Source of the DNA: Melampsora larici-populina 98AG31 | Lineage: Eukaryota; Basidiomycota; Pucciniomycetes; Pucciniales; Melampsoraceae | NCBI RefSeq assembly: GCF_000204055.1 | Contig: NW_006768824.1 | Span: 64,366 to 128,365 of the forward strand | Direction: 5' to 3' | DNA: 64,000 nucleotides | Shown: positions 35,826 to 48,199 of the stretch, piece after piece | Layout of the letters: each line of letters opens with the position of its first letter | Numbering within the stretch: position 1 is the stretch's first letter | Position numbers and translations under genes: made by a program | The notes under the pieces: generated by a model | Database searches by the model: none | What the model was told of the DNA's origin: nothing | The model's input: the letters and a program-made list of their open reading frames with translations, nothing else

Positions 35826-38234
35826 ATGACTTCTTCATCCGACTCATTACCATTTGTCTTGAAAACCAATTTACATCCAGTCTATCATCATCCAATCTTA
35901 CCACCTATCTCAGCTGATTCAATCTTAACTAGTCTTCAAGGTAAGTCTTTTCAAAATATATATATGCCCTCTATACCAATGATCTCATTCAATGTGATAT
36001 CATCTCAAGATATACCTTGAAGTTGAGGGTCTGTAGCATCGACAAATTGCTGCCATTCCAATATATCAAGGTTCAATTCTAATCCTCATTTTGCTTTACT
36101 TCTGCATTCACAGCTTCGACTAGATCTTCTTCTTCTAAAAGACCACGTTCACCTTCACCCTCACCTTCACCTTCGAGCCCTTCAACCCCTCAAACTAAAA
36201 TTCAAAAATTATCATCATCATCATCATCAATACACTCACCGCATCATCTCAATATTAAATCAGATACCCTTTCTCCATCTCCTCAACTCTCAACCTTAAT
36301 TGATCAATCTAACCCGCATACCCTTTCCAGTGAATTACAACTGTCTACTTCAATCCCAATAGACTCACCTAATCTTTCTAATGTCAATCAGCTCAACTTC
36401 AAACCCGCTGTCTCTTCCATCGATTCGATTCCTCAAAATGAATGCTCACTCTCAAACCTTATACCACATCACAGTACCGATCAACCCCTCCTCTCTCCTT
36501 CAAGAAACCTCATCGAACCTGAAAACATACAATCAGACCCACATTCTCTTTTACCTACACTTGACTGTTCTAATCCACTCCCATCTTCCGAATCCTTAAA
36601 TCCTCATACCATCAGTCTTGCGGTAGAAATGTCCATGGAGCCGGCTATAACACCCTCATCTTCACCTCTGTCGTCACCTCTCTCATCACCTCCTTCCATC
36701 GGACCTACCCACACCCCTCAAGCCGCACTCTCTCCAACAGGTCATCTGGCGAATCATCAGCAACCTTTAGATCCTCAGGAACATCAGATCCAATCATCAT
36801 CCTCGCCACAAAAGCTCTCATCACATACTTTCCAAATGCCTACCTTCTTGAAGCTCACACCAAGTAAACCGGCATCACCTCTTACAATCCCATACTCGCC
36901 ATCATCAACTCAAGTTGTACGGGATATACCTCCATCGACATTACCAGGTCTCTCAGCCTGCCCTATAACATACCCTACCTCCCTATCATTCCCATCTCTC
37001 GACCCATCTGTTGAACATTTTCCAAACAAGTCTACAATCCTACAACAAGAGGACGTACCCAAATCACCCGACGTACAAAGCTCATTGCCCGAAAACCCTC
37101 CCCAAGAAACTCTTCAGACTACTACATCTACTTCAATCAATGAAACCACACCTCCAAATCTCAAAAACTTTAATTCTACTATCAAATCTTCACCTGGATC
37201 CATCAATCGGAGCAAAGGATTCTTCTCACGCGCAACAATGAATGAACGACCAGATGAGATGAAAAATGTCTTACCTAACTCTATTGAACTTGGATATCTC
37301 TTTAAATCTGGATCATCTCACTTATGTCCTCCTGATAGATCACCTCCTTTGAGAACTTCTCCAACTAAACCATTGATCATGGAGTCTACTACATCTGCAC
37401 TAAATGTGAGTTCGATGTTCTTTGAATCTGACTAAATGAAAACTGGAAAGTAAGATCAGAGTGCTGATGATATATTCTCTTTATACTATTCTATCCTTTC
37501 TTTTTTATAGTTATCTGAAGCTTTGGTAGAATTACAGTCAGAGAAAGAAAATGGAGAAGGATTCTTGACAAAGAGACCGACCAGAGGATCAAAAATCAGT
37601 CAAAGATTAGAAGCGATGAAAAAACAAACCAAACGAAAAGCTGGAAGAGTGGAAAGTAGTATCCCCATTTCGAATCCAACTGCTCCATTAACGATCTTTA
37701 GAGAAAGTAATCCAAGACATTTGAAAAACGATTCTAATCTTAAATTATTAAGTGTGACTAAACGATTTACTTCTTTGAATGAGAATAGAGTATGTGTTGT
37801 GAAAGTGGAAGATTGGGAAATGAAAAAACCTAGACCGACTTCTCCAGTTAGTTTTAGTAAAACTTGTCGAAAGTATATCAAAGATCATGATGAGGATGAA
37901 GATGAGGATTGTGGGGTTAAAGATTTAGGGATGAATGAGAAACCTGCATTGAGGTTTAGGAAAGTGAAATGGAAGAAACCTTTGGCTGAAGATGTTGAGA
38001 TTGTTGGAAAGTTAATGGAGGTACCTAAAAAAGGAATCTTAGTTAAGGTTTGTGTTTTCATACGTTGGTTCGGTTTGAACTCGTGTTTGATAACTGATCT
38101 CATGAGGTTTTCTTTGATTTCTTGATTAGAAAAATGAAATGAAATTAGATTCAGATGGGAATTTAATAGGTGAATCCAAGATGAAAATCTTACCTGAATT
38201 TGTAATTGTAAAAAGAAAAGTTTGGTCAAGATGA
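35826..38234 (+). CDS. Ser/Pro-rich protein with basic C-terminus, uncharacterised
   Basis: Four exons: 35,826-35,940; 36,114-37,405; 37,511-38,047; 38,130-38,234 (2,049 nt, 682 residues; donors GTAAGT, GTGAGT, GTTTGT; phases 1, 0, 0). The first 460 residues are disordered Ser/Pro/Thr/Leu sequence, with a short run of six serines from a TCA repeat (36,208-36,225) and many SP/TP sites suited to kinase phosphorylation. Exons 3-4 are more ordered and basic (SKISQRLEAMKKQTKRKAGR, a nuclear-signal-like patch), then an acidic run (DHDEDEDED) and a conserved-looking KVKWKKPLAEDVEIVGKL segment. This is compatible with a nuclear or chromosome-associated protein; no domain identified. Coding and exon structure are well supported. 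Confidence 0.75.
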
Positions 38235-39924
38235 AATCAATCTTAAGGATTGAAAATGATGATTGGTTCTTTTTTGGTTTTTTTTTTCATATTTTGGGGT
38301 TTTCTTTTCTCGTTTTTTTTTCTTGTATTATCATTGTGTTTTTTTGTGTTTTCTGTAGAAGGAAAGTAGTGGTTTTGGTCTTGGTGGTGGTAGAAATGTA
38401 TTGGGTACTTATTGTATACTTTAGTATCTCTTTGGTTGATCTTCTTTTTGTGTGTGTGGGTGTGTATGAAAAGATTGGAGTTGGATATCTACATTGATCA
38501 ATGGGTTCATGGTTATTCTTTTTTTTTCAAGTTTGTCTTTCTTACTTGGATATTTTTGGTTTTCTGTTTTTCTTTGTTTTCTTTTTCTTTTTCTTTTCTT
38601 TGGTTTTCTTTGGAGTTATATACATGTGATCAAGAGGATTCTTGTTATAAAGTTTGTTGTTTTGAAAGATTCTTTTGCAAAATGATACTGATATATACAC
38701 ATCAACAATAATTGATTCAAGTCTCATGGTATGAAGAATGCTTTGGTCTTTGCAATATTCTCTTATCATGATTGTGATTATAGATTATTCTGGTTGTTTA
38801 TTTGTGATTTAGAGGTGAAAGGAATCACACGCTTGAAAGGTTTTTCAGTTTTCTTTACTTTTTTAAGGTGCTGTGAGATCATAAATAAAAAAAAAAAACA
38901 AGAGAATAAGTTTTTTTTGTGAATGAAGTAAGAATGTTTATTGGTCAATTTTCACTGTGACTCTTATCAACCATCAGAGCAAAACTTCCTCAAATGGTTT
39001 ATCAAAACAGTTTAGTCACGTCAGATGTGAAGATAGAGAATTCAAAATTGGAAAGTGATTGTGATCTTGAAGAAGTTGGCCACTTACCTTTGTGGCTCTG
39101 CCAAATTAAAGGCTTTGGTCAAGAAGGGCAGTCACACTCCTGCTGGAAACAAGTGCTATGACATCTATTCTCATAGTCCATTCCCATGTTATTCGATCCC
39201 TTACAAATCGGCATACATCCAGACTCATCATTCCTGGGTTCTGCACAGTGGGGTCTCACAGCAGCGATAAGCTAAATGACACGGCGGGTGGACATATTTA
39301 AGGGAAGATTGATTCTTTCCATGTGGTCAAAGCCATGGGAGTAGAAGGTTTTCTCTTTTTTCTATCCCTGTCTGAGCTCATTCGTGTCCCCATGCCAACA
39401 AGGCATCCATTTCTCAAATTTAGCAGACGCGATACATACATGCGCCACGATGAACCTGGTTGTGAGGTTGTTTTCAGGATATAACAACCCATCAGCGTTC
39501 CAGATGTCATTGGGATGATATTGAGAATCATTGTCAGATGACAGTAGAGGGTTATTGACTACTCGCTATTCCACTCGGTTTTCCAATCTTGCGACTCACT
39601 TTGGTTTACAGTTTTTTCTTCCCATTTTTGTATTGACCTCGTAACTTGTGAATAAACCATACCTTTTCTCTTTTTGATTAGAAGAACAATCTCTTTACCT
39701 ACACCAACAACGCTAGGAATCTATCCACATCAAGATCGATCAGTGGCCCGAGGAACGGGTTAACAAAGACGAAACCTCAAAATCAAGAACATCGACCTTG
39801 AATTTGATTAGGCTTGACGTTTTGAAGAGTTTTCCTTCAGCTTGTTGAATTCCTTCGAATTTCAAAACTCTCGTTATATTTTTTATACCTCACGGGCTCG
39901 ACCAGTACACCGTTCTTGAAGGAA
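38235..39924. other. Intergenic, T-rich left part, no gene seen
   Basis: 38,260-38,620 is strongly T-rich on the plus strand, which creates long Phe/Leu/Ser ORFs that look like membrane proteins but are compositional. Short ORFs at 39,055-39,270 and 39,298-39,531 carry nothing recognisable. The right end holds the promoter of the GH27 gene. Confidence 0.5.
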
Positions 39925-42521
39925 ATGCTGAAATCATTATTAGCGTTAGCATTTTTGGCAAATTCCAGTTATGGACTTAAAAATAAGAGGGGCATAACTC
40001 GTGAGTAGCTCACCCCAATTACCATGGATGTAGAAACTGAAGGTGTTGTAACTCTTCATCTTAGCTACCATGGGGTGGAACTCAGCAGTAGCATTTGGTT
40101 GCGGAATTGATGAAAAATCGATGCGACAGCAAGTTGACCTCATGGAATCAAGTGGATTACGAGATTCGGGTTACGTGACTTTCATTCTGGGATGTGGCTG
40201 GCAAGCTATTGACAGAGCCAAAGATGGAACATTCGCAGTGAGTGACCTTCGTACCTCACCCATTATCCTATGCTAACTTTACAATCTCGTATTTCTTCGT
40301 CTTTGATCTGTTCTTCCTGGCAATAAGGCAAATCAACAAGCTTTTCCGAGCGGAATGAATGGGATGGCTAAATACGTTCATGGTAAAAAGATGCAGTTTG
40401 GACTGACATCAACTGCGGGGTTAGCAGATTTCACTTGTCTTGTTTATTAAATTCTATGAGGTCTGGAGTAGATCCCCAGAGGGGTTCCTTTTACATTGTG
40501 TCTCTCAAATATTCAATATTTTGCATGACTGTCTTTTAGGGATCATCCTTGCGGGACCAGAGCAAAAGCTCATAGTAAGATGATAGGTTCACGGAATCAT
40601 GAAGTAGCGGATGTCAAGACATTTGTTGGTTGGGGAATTGATTTCTTGAAGATGGAATTGTTCGTGCACACTTTCTTTAGTTTTTCGGTGGTTTTGAAAC
40701 TACTTCCTGTTCATAAGCTAACTTGCCATCCTAAATCTATATTACCCTTTGGATCAGCTGTTGGGCAGACAACCCTCATACCCCGGTGGATTACAATCCC
40801 AATTTTAGTGTCAAGGTGCAATTCTTCCACCATCTCATTGGTTCTATTTGTTCAATCAATCTTACATTCCATCTTCCCCATAGGACCGCTTCAAAGTGAC
40901 ACGAGATGCTTTGATTGCTAGTGGTGCACCTGTTACTTATGCGTAAGCTCTGCATTGGTCGTCTTAGGTGATGAGGAACTGATCAGTATCTCCTTTGTCT
41001 ATAATCAGCATATCTGCCTGGGGAATCCAAAACCCATTATCGTGGCCGGTGAAAGATTATGCTAATTTGTGGCGGATAGGAGACGATGTCGCTGGGGCGT
41101 CAGATACGTGGAGTCGCGTGTTGAGTGAAACTTGAAATATTCTTTGCAGTTCTGAAAACTCGAACTTAACTTCTCGCTTACTTGTTCAGCGTACGCACAA
41201 TCAATCAATTCGCTTCCGAAGCTTGGGCCAACGAACCTGGAACGTTTGCAGACCTTGATTTATTAGAAGTTGGACAAGGTGGTTTGACAAGGATTGAGGT
41301 TATCACTCAGTTTACTTTTTGGGCAGCAGCGAAGTGAGCTTCCATTGTTTTCAGCACATGATATTTCATCTTCGTCTTCAAGCTCATCTCGTCATCGGAA
41401 ACACAGATCACCTTTGATCATTTCCACAGATCTCACTCGTCTAGATCCAAGCCTGATAGGACACTTCAAGAACCCCAAACTGATTGCTGTCAATGTATGT
41501 ACTTCTTGATGATCTGCGTATCATCAGTCGATTTGACGGTACCATTATTCATATGACTTTGCGATCAATAGCAAGACCCCCTTGGAGCAAGCATCAGATT
41601 AAGACGACGATACACTGATCAACATGACGTATGGAGTGGACCACTCAAAGACGGAAGCGTCGTAGTCGGTGAGTCATGAGATCAACTTCATCAATAATTC
41701 ATTTGACTTGCCGGAGCTTTGAAATCTGACTTGATCTATCTCTAGTGATTGTCAACTTTTTGGCCGATACGCTTTTGATCGATTTCAACCTCGCGGATCT
41801 GGGCCTGTTGAGTGCCAATATAGTCGACCTATGGACAGAGGACGCCCTTGACGTATGGAACACGACGTAAGATACTCTTTGATAATTGATGAATCTTTTC
41901 AGACTCAGCGGTGCACCAACTGAACTTCTCTATCAACACCATCAGTATTCCATTACAAACCTCTACTCATGGTGTCCAGCTGTTGAAGCTTACTGAAATG
42001 GTTCCCAAGCCACCCGTGAAATATCAAAAATATCCTGCCATTGGTCCAAACTGTGACCTATACGGGATGGCCGCAAAACGTGTGACAGGGACCGGATTAG
42101 CAGTAGCCGGAAATGTTGGAAAGGGAGCATATGTTCAATGGCACGACGTCGATGGAGGAGACCAAGGAGGAAGAAAATACGTTACCATTGATTATATCAT
42201 GGCCGATAGTGAACTCGTTATCAAATCAGATTGCCCGCGTTGTCGGGAAGCCTATATCACTGTGAATGGCGGACCTGATGTCAAGTTGAACTTCCCAGCA
42301 AGCGGAAACGTAAGTTGATTTTGATACTACCTCACTTGAAAGAAGAGGAACTGACAAATGACTTTTTCTTCGCATGGCCATATCATCAGTCTTGGGATGA
42401 TGTGTATAGAGACTATCTTCTAGAAATGGATGGCTTCACACCAGGACCTACTAACAAGATCAAGATCTCCAATGGAAATGCCTTGACTCCGGACTTGGTC
42501 AACATAGGAGTTCAAATATGA
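39925..42521 (+). CDS. Secreted GH27 alpha-galactosidase homologue with altered active site
   Basis: Thirteen exons join in phase: 39,925-40,000; 40,065-40,237; 40,328-40,419; 40,540-40,659; 40,758-40,815; 40,884-40,942; 41,009-41,119; 41,190-41,333; 41,407-41,494; 41,572-41,668; 41,746-41,866; 41,946-42,309; 42,390-42,521 (1,635 nt, 544 residues). A signal peptide (MLKSLLALAFLANSSYG) leads to the GH27 barrel: TPTMGWNSAVAFGC, FPSGMNGMAKYVH, SAWGIQNP, FADLDLLEVGQGG, FTFWAAAKSPLIIS and NQDPLG. After the beta domain (THGVQLLKL) comes a C-terminal module of about 160 residues like those seen in fungal alpha-galactosidases, possibly carbohydrate-binding. GH27 enzymes release terminal alpha-galactose from plant galactans. 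The nucleophile motif KYDNC reads KMEFC and the (D)DC(G)W motif reads LGCGW, while the acid/base region is kept. Activity is therefore doubtful. KMEFC depends on a GTTCGT donor. Confidence 0.85.
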
Positions 42522-43768
42522 TTTCATTTGATTAGATACAAGATTTATTGATACATTACACATGGACGTAGATAGATTCAATTATTGCTTCACGAGAGCT
42601 GGTTAATCATCAGATTCATTTCTCTCTTTTTTCTTTCAGTGTATAGCTTACAATTTATCAATTTGAATCTTTTTGTGTACACAATCACCAAGAGAGATTT
42701 CTGTGAGCATTTTAGTTTCTTTGTGATCCTGGCTGATCCAAGTACAAAGGCTGAGCGGATGAGATTTTTGAAACCTCCACTCTGATAATAGAGTTTTGCC
42801 AGTATGACGATTCTAGCTATGCAGTCTACATGCCATGGCATATCTGAAAATATTCTGAGCCAAATTTGAATTGCGAGATCGATGGCATTCTTGCTTAAAT
42901 CCTTCTTACAACTTAGATCTCCACAGTTAATCTGGGGTCAATACAAAGATACTTTCAACATTCTATTAAGAGAAAACACTTGATGAAGATCACTAGTCAT
43001 ACTTTGCATCCGATAAAATGAAACATGTGAGAGATAGTGTTGCAAGTTAAACACAAAAAGAACGAGTGTAAAAAGTAAATGAATGCAAAGATTTATGAAC
43101 CCAGAAAAAAACAGAGTGGAAACACCAAGGAACAGGTCTTCCGTCAATATCAGTAACCCACATGAACCCTATCAAGAACATTTTAATCACAAAAAAAAAT
43201 CGATGAAATCAACACAAAAAACTCGATGAATCAACAAAGTATGAAATTGATGATAATGATGTGCAGCTTGAAGGGTATATCGTGCTAGATTCCTTTTGAA
43301 CATTGCTGTGCGGCTTACCCCTATCTTTTATTCGCATCAATCACATTAAAACTGCGGTGTAAACAACACATTTATCGTTCTTTGTCTGCAATGAGGTGCC
43401 AAACAATCCGAATTCAGTCAGTTTTTTATCAATTAAGAATTTGACTCGCATACGATGAACAAATACTAACCCAGAGTGGCGCGAACTGCAAAAGGATATC
43501 GAATTATAAGTGTTGACAAATTAACATGTCCAAAAAAATGTAAACAATAAGTTTTTTCAAAGGAATGTCGTTCATCAGCGACTGTCTCACAAAAGATGTA
43601 CTAGTACGAATAAAGACATGATAAGATGTGAGATTTATGACTTACGTAAATTGAACCTGATCGATAGAAGAACGATCAAAATTGCAAAGGAAAGCAGGTA
43701 GGTTCTATTAGGAACATATACAAGAATGACGATTTGTATAAACAGATTGGACAAACAAGAGTATGTGC
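42522..43768. other. Convergent intergenic region
   Basis: About 1.25 kb of AT-rich DNA between two convergent gene ends; no ORF of interest. Confidence 0.5.
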
Positions 43769-46700
43769 TCATATGGGCAGTTTTGGTGACTCGAGCAAAG
43801 GTCTGTCTATCTGAGTTCGGTCTGGAAACGGAGACGGTGAGACATTAGAATCACATTGGTAAAGACCAGGCCTGACTATTGAAAGTGAACTTACTGTACT
43901 TTGACACCGAGGTCCCATTTGACAAAGCAATCACACGAAACCGGCTGTCCACTACGTGTTTAGTGGATAAGATCATAAATGATGAGCTTCCCTGAGTCTT
44001 ACAAGCATACATCACTACAAAAGGCTGACCTTGTAATCGCATTCGTAACATGCTGTCTGATTTCTTTAGTTTTCTTTCCATTCTCGCCATAAATAGTGTC
44101 AAGAAAGTTATGGTGTAAGATGGCTGGAGCTAATACATCCTCTTCTGAGTCTATTGGCAAACCTATTGCCATGAAAACAAAAAATAAAACAAGATGCCAA
44201 TCAGCTTCTAATCTTGTTTTACCTACCCACAGCCTTCTCAAAGCTCCGAGAATGGTAGAAGATGAGATGAAGGCTAACCAAAAAATCTCAGGCATTCTGG
44301 TCCAGTGTAAACTACCTTATGGGTATGCCTTTCAAAGATCAAAAACTAACAGCGTTCATATAATTTCAGCTCACGTTACAATATGTATGATTTAGCTGTC
44401 CCAAAGACCAGCAAGCGAAAGATGAAAGAAACGAACCTGTGAGTAAGTTAAACTGAACAAAGATAGTTGTTCCTGGAATGGTCCCATTGCAGATCCCAAA
44501 GCTTCAGATACCGATGTAGCTGGTGTCTTCCCAGTACTTCCAGCTTGAACCATGTTGGGCGGAGACCCCGTCATAGTAGTACTACCCATTGATGACTCCT
44601 TCCTCAATGCGCTTTTGAGCTGTCCTACTATTGAACGTGAATGCTCAAGACCATGTTCGACTGCTGTTCGACTCAAAGTCTGACTGGACCCCGAGGCTCT
44701 GCTATTACGGCCTAGCAGACTAGAGAACGAACTACTGTGTCGAGTGGAATGAAAGAGTTGATCCTCGTGCGCACGCATTCGTGGAGACTCATTGGGGAGA
44801 GAGTCGCGCGGAAGGCCACGCTGTACTTGTCGCTTGACGGCCAAAGCAGAAGAAGGAGATACACGAGGTTCAAAAAACTCATTCGAACCCAAGATTTCGC
44901 CTGTCACGTCCTGCATTTATATTCCAGATGAAGCGAGTCACAATGATAACAGTATTTGTCGAAGATTTCAAGTCAACCTTCGTACTCGCATATCATTTAG
45001 AGAAAGATCAAAAGCGTACCATCTGACCTCCAAACCAAACTGCAATTCAATAAATCACGTATATGTGTTAGCAAAGGGTCACAAGACATCTTTACCCCGT
45101 AGAAAGGTGCTTGTACTCACACATTAACTCTCCCCTCGAATCAAAGAGCGGGACAATGTTAAGGAGACAATAAAACGGACTACCGTCTTTGTGATAGTTG
45201 AGTATAAGCTCACAGCATGCTTTGCTAGTAGCAACTGCATCACGAAGATAGGGTAAGCCTCTACGAGAGTTTTGTTGAAAGAATCGGGGGTTTCGACCGA
45301 TCACTTCATGTGGCTGGTAACCAGTCAACTCACTATATGTAAGGACAATTTTGAAGGATAGAGTGGTTAGTTCGTCAACCCCAGAACAGGAGAATGGAGT
45401 GAAAAAAATCTTGTACGTACACAAAACCGCGGGAGACCATGACAATTGGGTTATCACTAATGAAAATCAGACCAGTGATGTCAGCCAGTTGACAATCAGC
45501 GTAAGAAAAATCATACATTCTATAGTGCAAGTGACTAGTAGAACATGAAAAGGTTTGATAACGAACTTCAGCCTTGGGTTACATAAGCAGAACGAGTCGC
45601 TTGATTCAGAACCAGGTTCACGGCCGATTGAGATCTGAGTTTGTTCAATGAGCTTAGCATGAATAAATCCCTGAATCAAAGACCAAAAATATTCAATCAA
45701 ATATACCAATTCAATAAAAAACGCAAATGGATGCTGACTTGGAATTCATTGCAATAGAGTGATTTCAAAAGGTAAGCTGAAGTTTGACCTAACCCACTCT
45801 CCAGAGTAGCGAGATGCGATAAGTTCATAAGGGCGCTCTCGTTGACATGCTTAGGGACCACGATACTGGTCTCTGTTCGTTGAGTATGGTATAAGCCTAT
45901 ATATGATGATAGAAGAGTTTCATTTAGCTAACAATTGCCCGGACGCCTTCAGCATCGCAAACTACGAGACTCAACTATAGAGAGACATGCTATAGTCCCG
46001 TACGGTCTTCACCAACGCGTCAGCTATTCAAGATGAGTCAGCTTTCTACACATCCGACCAACAAGCTCTGATCAAATAATCGGGCATACCCCGTGTTTCA
46101 TCCAGATATCTATCCAGTTTAGCTAGACCAAGTCTGTTGAGATCGGCATCGGCAGAGAGCCATGCTCTAAAACAATCTCGACCAGCTTCCATTGTGACAA
46201 GTGATTGGAAGGCACGAAAGTCGAGGACGGAAGCAATGAGACGATGCGCATCTGCTGTGATGTGATTCTTTTCCGGGGATATATAAGTTGGTGTAGGGGG
46301 TATACTAGAAGAAAACGAGGAAGAGACAGTGGATATGGACAATGATGATTCGGTATCCGGTAATGAAGGGGGTGAAGTGAATGGAACGACAGGGATCTCT
46401 TGTGTGGTTTGGAGATAATTTGGTTCGCCAAGCAACTCAGGTGATTGGCTATCGAATCGCATAAGAGTTGCAGATCATAGAGGTCATGACCAGAAGGATC
46501 CATTGTCGCAATGCAAAATGTGAAGTTTACGCCATGGAATTCGAGAGAAGATATCAGCGATTGATTTTCACTCGAATATAAATTACAAAGATTTCAAAGG
46601 ATTCAAGCAAAGGTACGAACGTCATGTACTTGTCCTCATCCGAATGGACAAGCTCTGCCGCCCTGTCGGATCGAATGGTAGGGAAGGGTTGAAGTGAGGA

Positions 46701-47084
46701 GATTTCCATTTCTTGAACAGATCGACTGGGCTTATCAAGGCCACCGGCCCAATTGGAGTCGTGTTTAGACATTGAAAGGGCAGATGATTTGCGTGATATG
46801 TTCAGTGGAGCGGTGGTGTCGGATGGCATGGTGATAGCGCGGGTACGAGCTTGATGTGGGTCAGAGCTGTCAGAGAGCATGCCAGGAACTAAATGAACTT
46901 TGACACCAGAGTAGGAAGTTCGGGTAAGCTCCCGACTGAAATCTTCCTCCGAGGCGTGAATCGAGCTCGGGTTGGAGCAGCTACGAAAGCCAGAGTCGCA
47001 AGGGGAACCAGATTCAGTGGAAGGCGATGATGGAACTGGGAAGAGGAGTGCTGGAGGTGGTCTGAAGCAAGAGTTGGAGCTCAT
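43769..47084 (-). CDS. RGS-PAS (Cys-less LOV-type) signalling protein
   Basis: Minus-strand exons: 46,621-47,084; 46,052-46,448; 45,739-45,870; 45,567-45,670; 45,421-45,456; 45,121-45,332; 45,020-45,039 (20-nt microexon); 44,437-44,910; 44,279-44,345; 43,895-44,162; 43,769-43,821. Read strictly it stops at 43,999 after 689 residues. About 155 Ser-rich residues precede an RGS-like helical region (LDFRAFQSLVTMEAGRDCF ... LAKLDRYLDE), as in regulators that speed GTP hydrolysis by G-alpha. A PAS/LOV-type core follows: DNPIVMVSRGFVELTGY, then GRNPRFFQ, YHKDGSPFYCLLNIVPL and FWFGGQMDVTGEI. LOV photoreceptors have GRNCRFLQ; here the adduct-forming Cys is Pro. After a Ser-rich linker a second PAS-like half appears (VVYTGPECLRFFGLP). 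Near 44,040 the likely frame shifts by one base, cutting the C-terminus. The layout matches fungal RGS-LOV proteins. Confidence 0.75.
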
Positions 47085-48190
47085 GCTATTAAATAAAATA
47101 ACAAATTTGAATGAATGATGAAGGATAAACAGTCTTAAAGTGTGATCAACATGTACCCCGGCGTTGACGTAAGGGTGAGGGGGGAGCGAAGAAGTAGAAA
47201 AAAACGAAATAAATAAAAAAGGAACGCTTTAGGTGTGGGAAAGTATAGAAAGCACACAAGAAAACAAATCGCCCAGCACTGAGCAGGTGTCGCCCAATGG
47301 AGTGAGAATATTTGTATTTATTAATTGCTCGGTGAAATTTTTCGACCGGAATCCGCTTTCAAGATAGTACACAAGCTTTGAATGGATAATGAACGTGAGA
47401 ATGATATCAAAGCTTATATGTAAAAGGCTTGCAATTTATATCTTCTTTGTTGTTCGCCTATAACTTGCTACTTTGATAGATTTGTGTCGCTACCAAGAGG
47501 TGTGGGACCAACATAAGTTGTGGTACAATATCAGACCGGAGCAGAGGTGGATTGACCAGTTGAACGATGAGGGAGCACGTAACTATAGTGGGTAGTGCCT
47601 AAAAGCGTGAAATCGGGTATTTTGAGAAAAACGTTTATAAAACCCACAAAATCGATCCAATTTTGATGCCGAGGGCAGATTTGGAATCCTCACATCAATA
47701 GCAATCCAAAATTGTATTGAACATATTGTTTGTAACAATTTTTACAGTACTAGAGAAAGTTATTTTCACACAATGGAGTTTTTGATAAATCAGCTTTTTG
47801 GCCGGCCCGACATTACACGCTTTTAGACACTAGTACCCACTATATATTTAGAAAAAACAACGGAGTTGAACCAAAGGTTTGTAGAGCGAAGATGATGTGA
47901 AAATTCTCAGATTCGTGATGTGTCCTGAACAATTCTCGACCGGACTTCATCCGTGAATTTTGGCGAGCTCAAGCTGCAAGAAGAGACTTGAAAAATATTC
48001 TTCATGCCCACGCCTTTTCCAACCTCGACTAGGAGAGATTATGTAACTTCATGGAGCTTGCTGATGTTATCCCTTCGTTCACACTACGGGTCAACAAGTT
48101 GACAGGTGTGATATCCCTTGATCATCCTCCTAGAGGTCATCGCGCGGATGACTTGCATCACCATGTCTTTTGGGAGAGTAAAAGGACATT
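47085..48190. other. Upstream region of the RGS-PAS gene
   Basis: About 1.1 kb with no ORF of note; presumably promoter and 5' leader on the left, then unassigned DNA up to the Mutator-like element. Confidence 0.4.
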
Positions 48191-48199
48191 CATAAACTC

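Noticed and set aside
38222..38711. Plus-strand Phe/Leu-rich ORFs that look like membrane proteins
   Set aside because: The DNA is a T-rich run just after a gene end, which gives hydrophobic translations by composition alone.
40580..40921. 113-codon ORF as a separate small secreted protein
   Set aside because: It starts inside GH27 exon 4 and reads through introns; hydrophobic part is intron sequence.
44096..45548. Plus-strand ORFs of 99-111 codons
   Set aside because: Antisense of the RGS-PAS exons, whose minus-strand content is recognisable.
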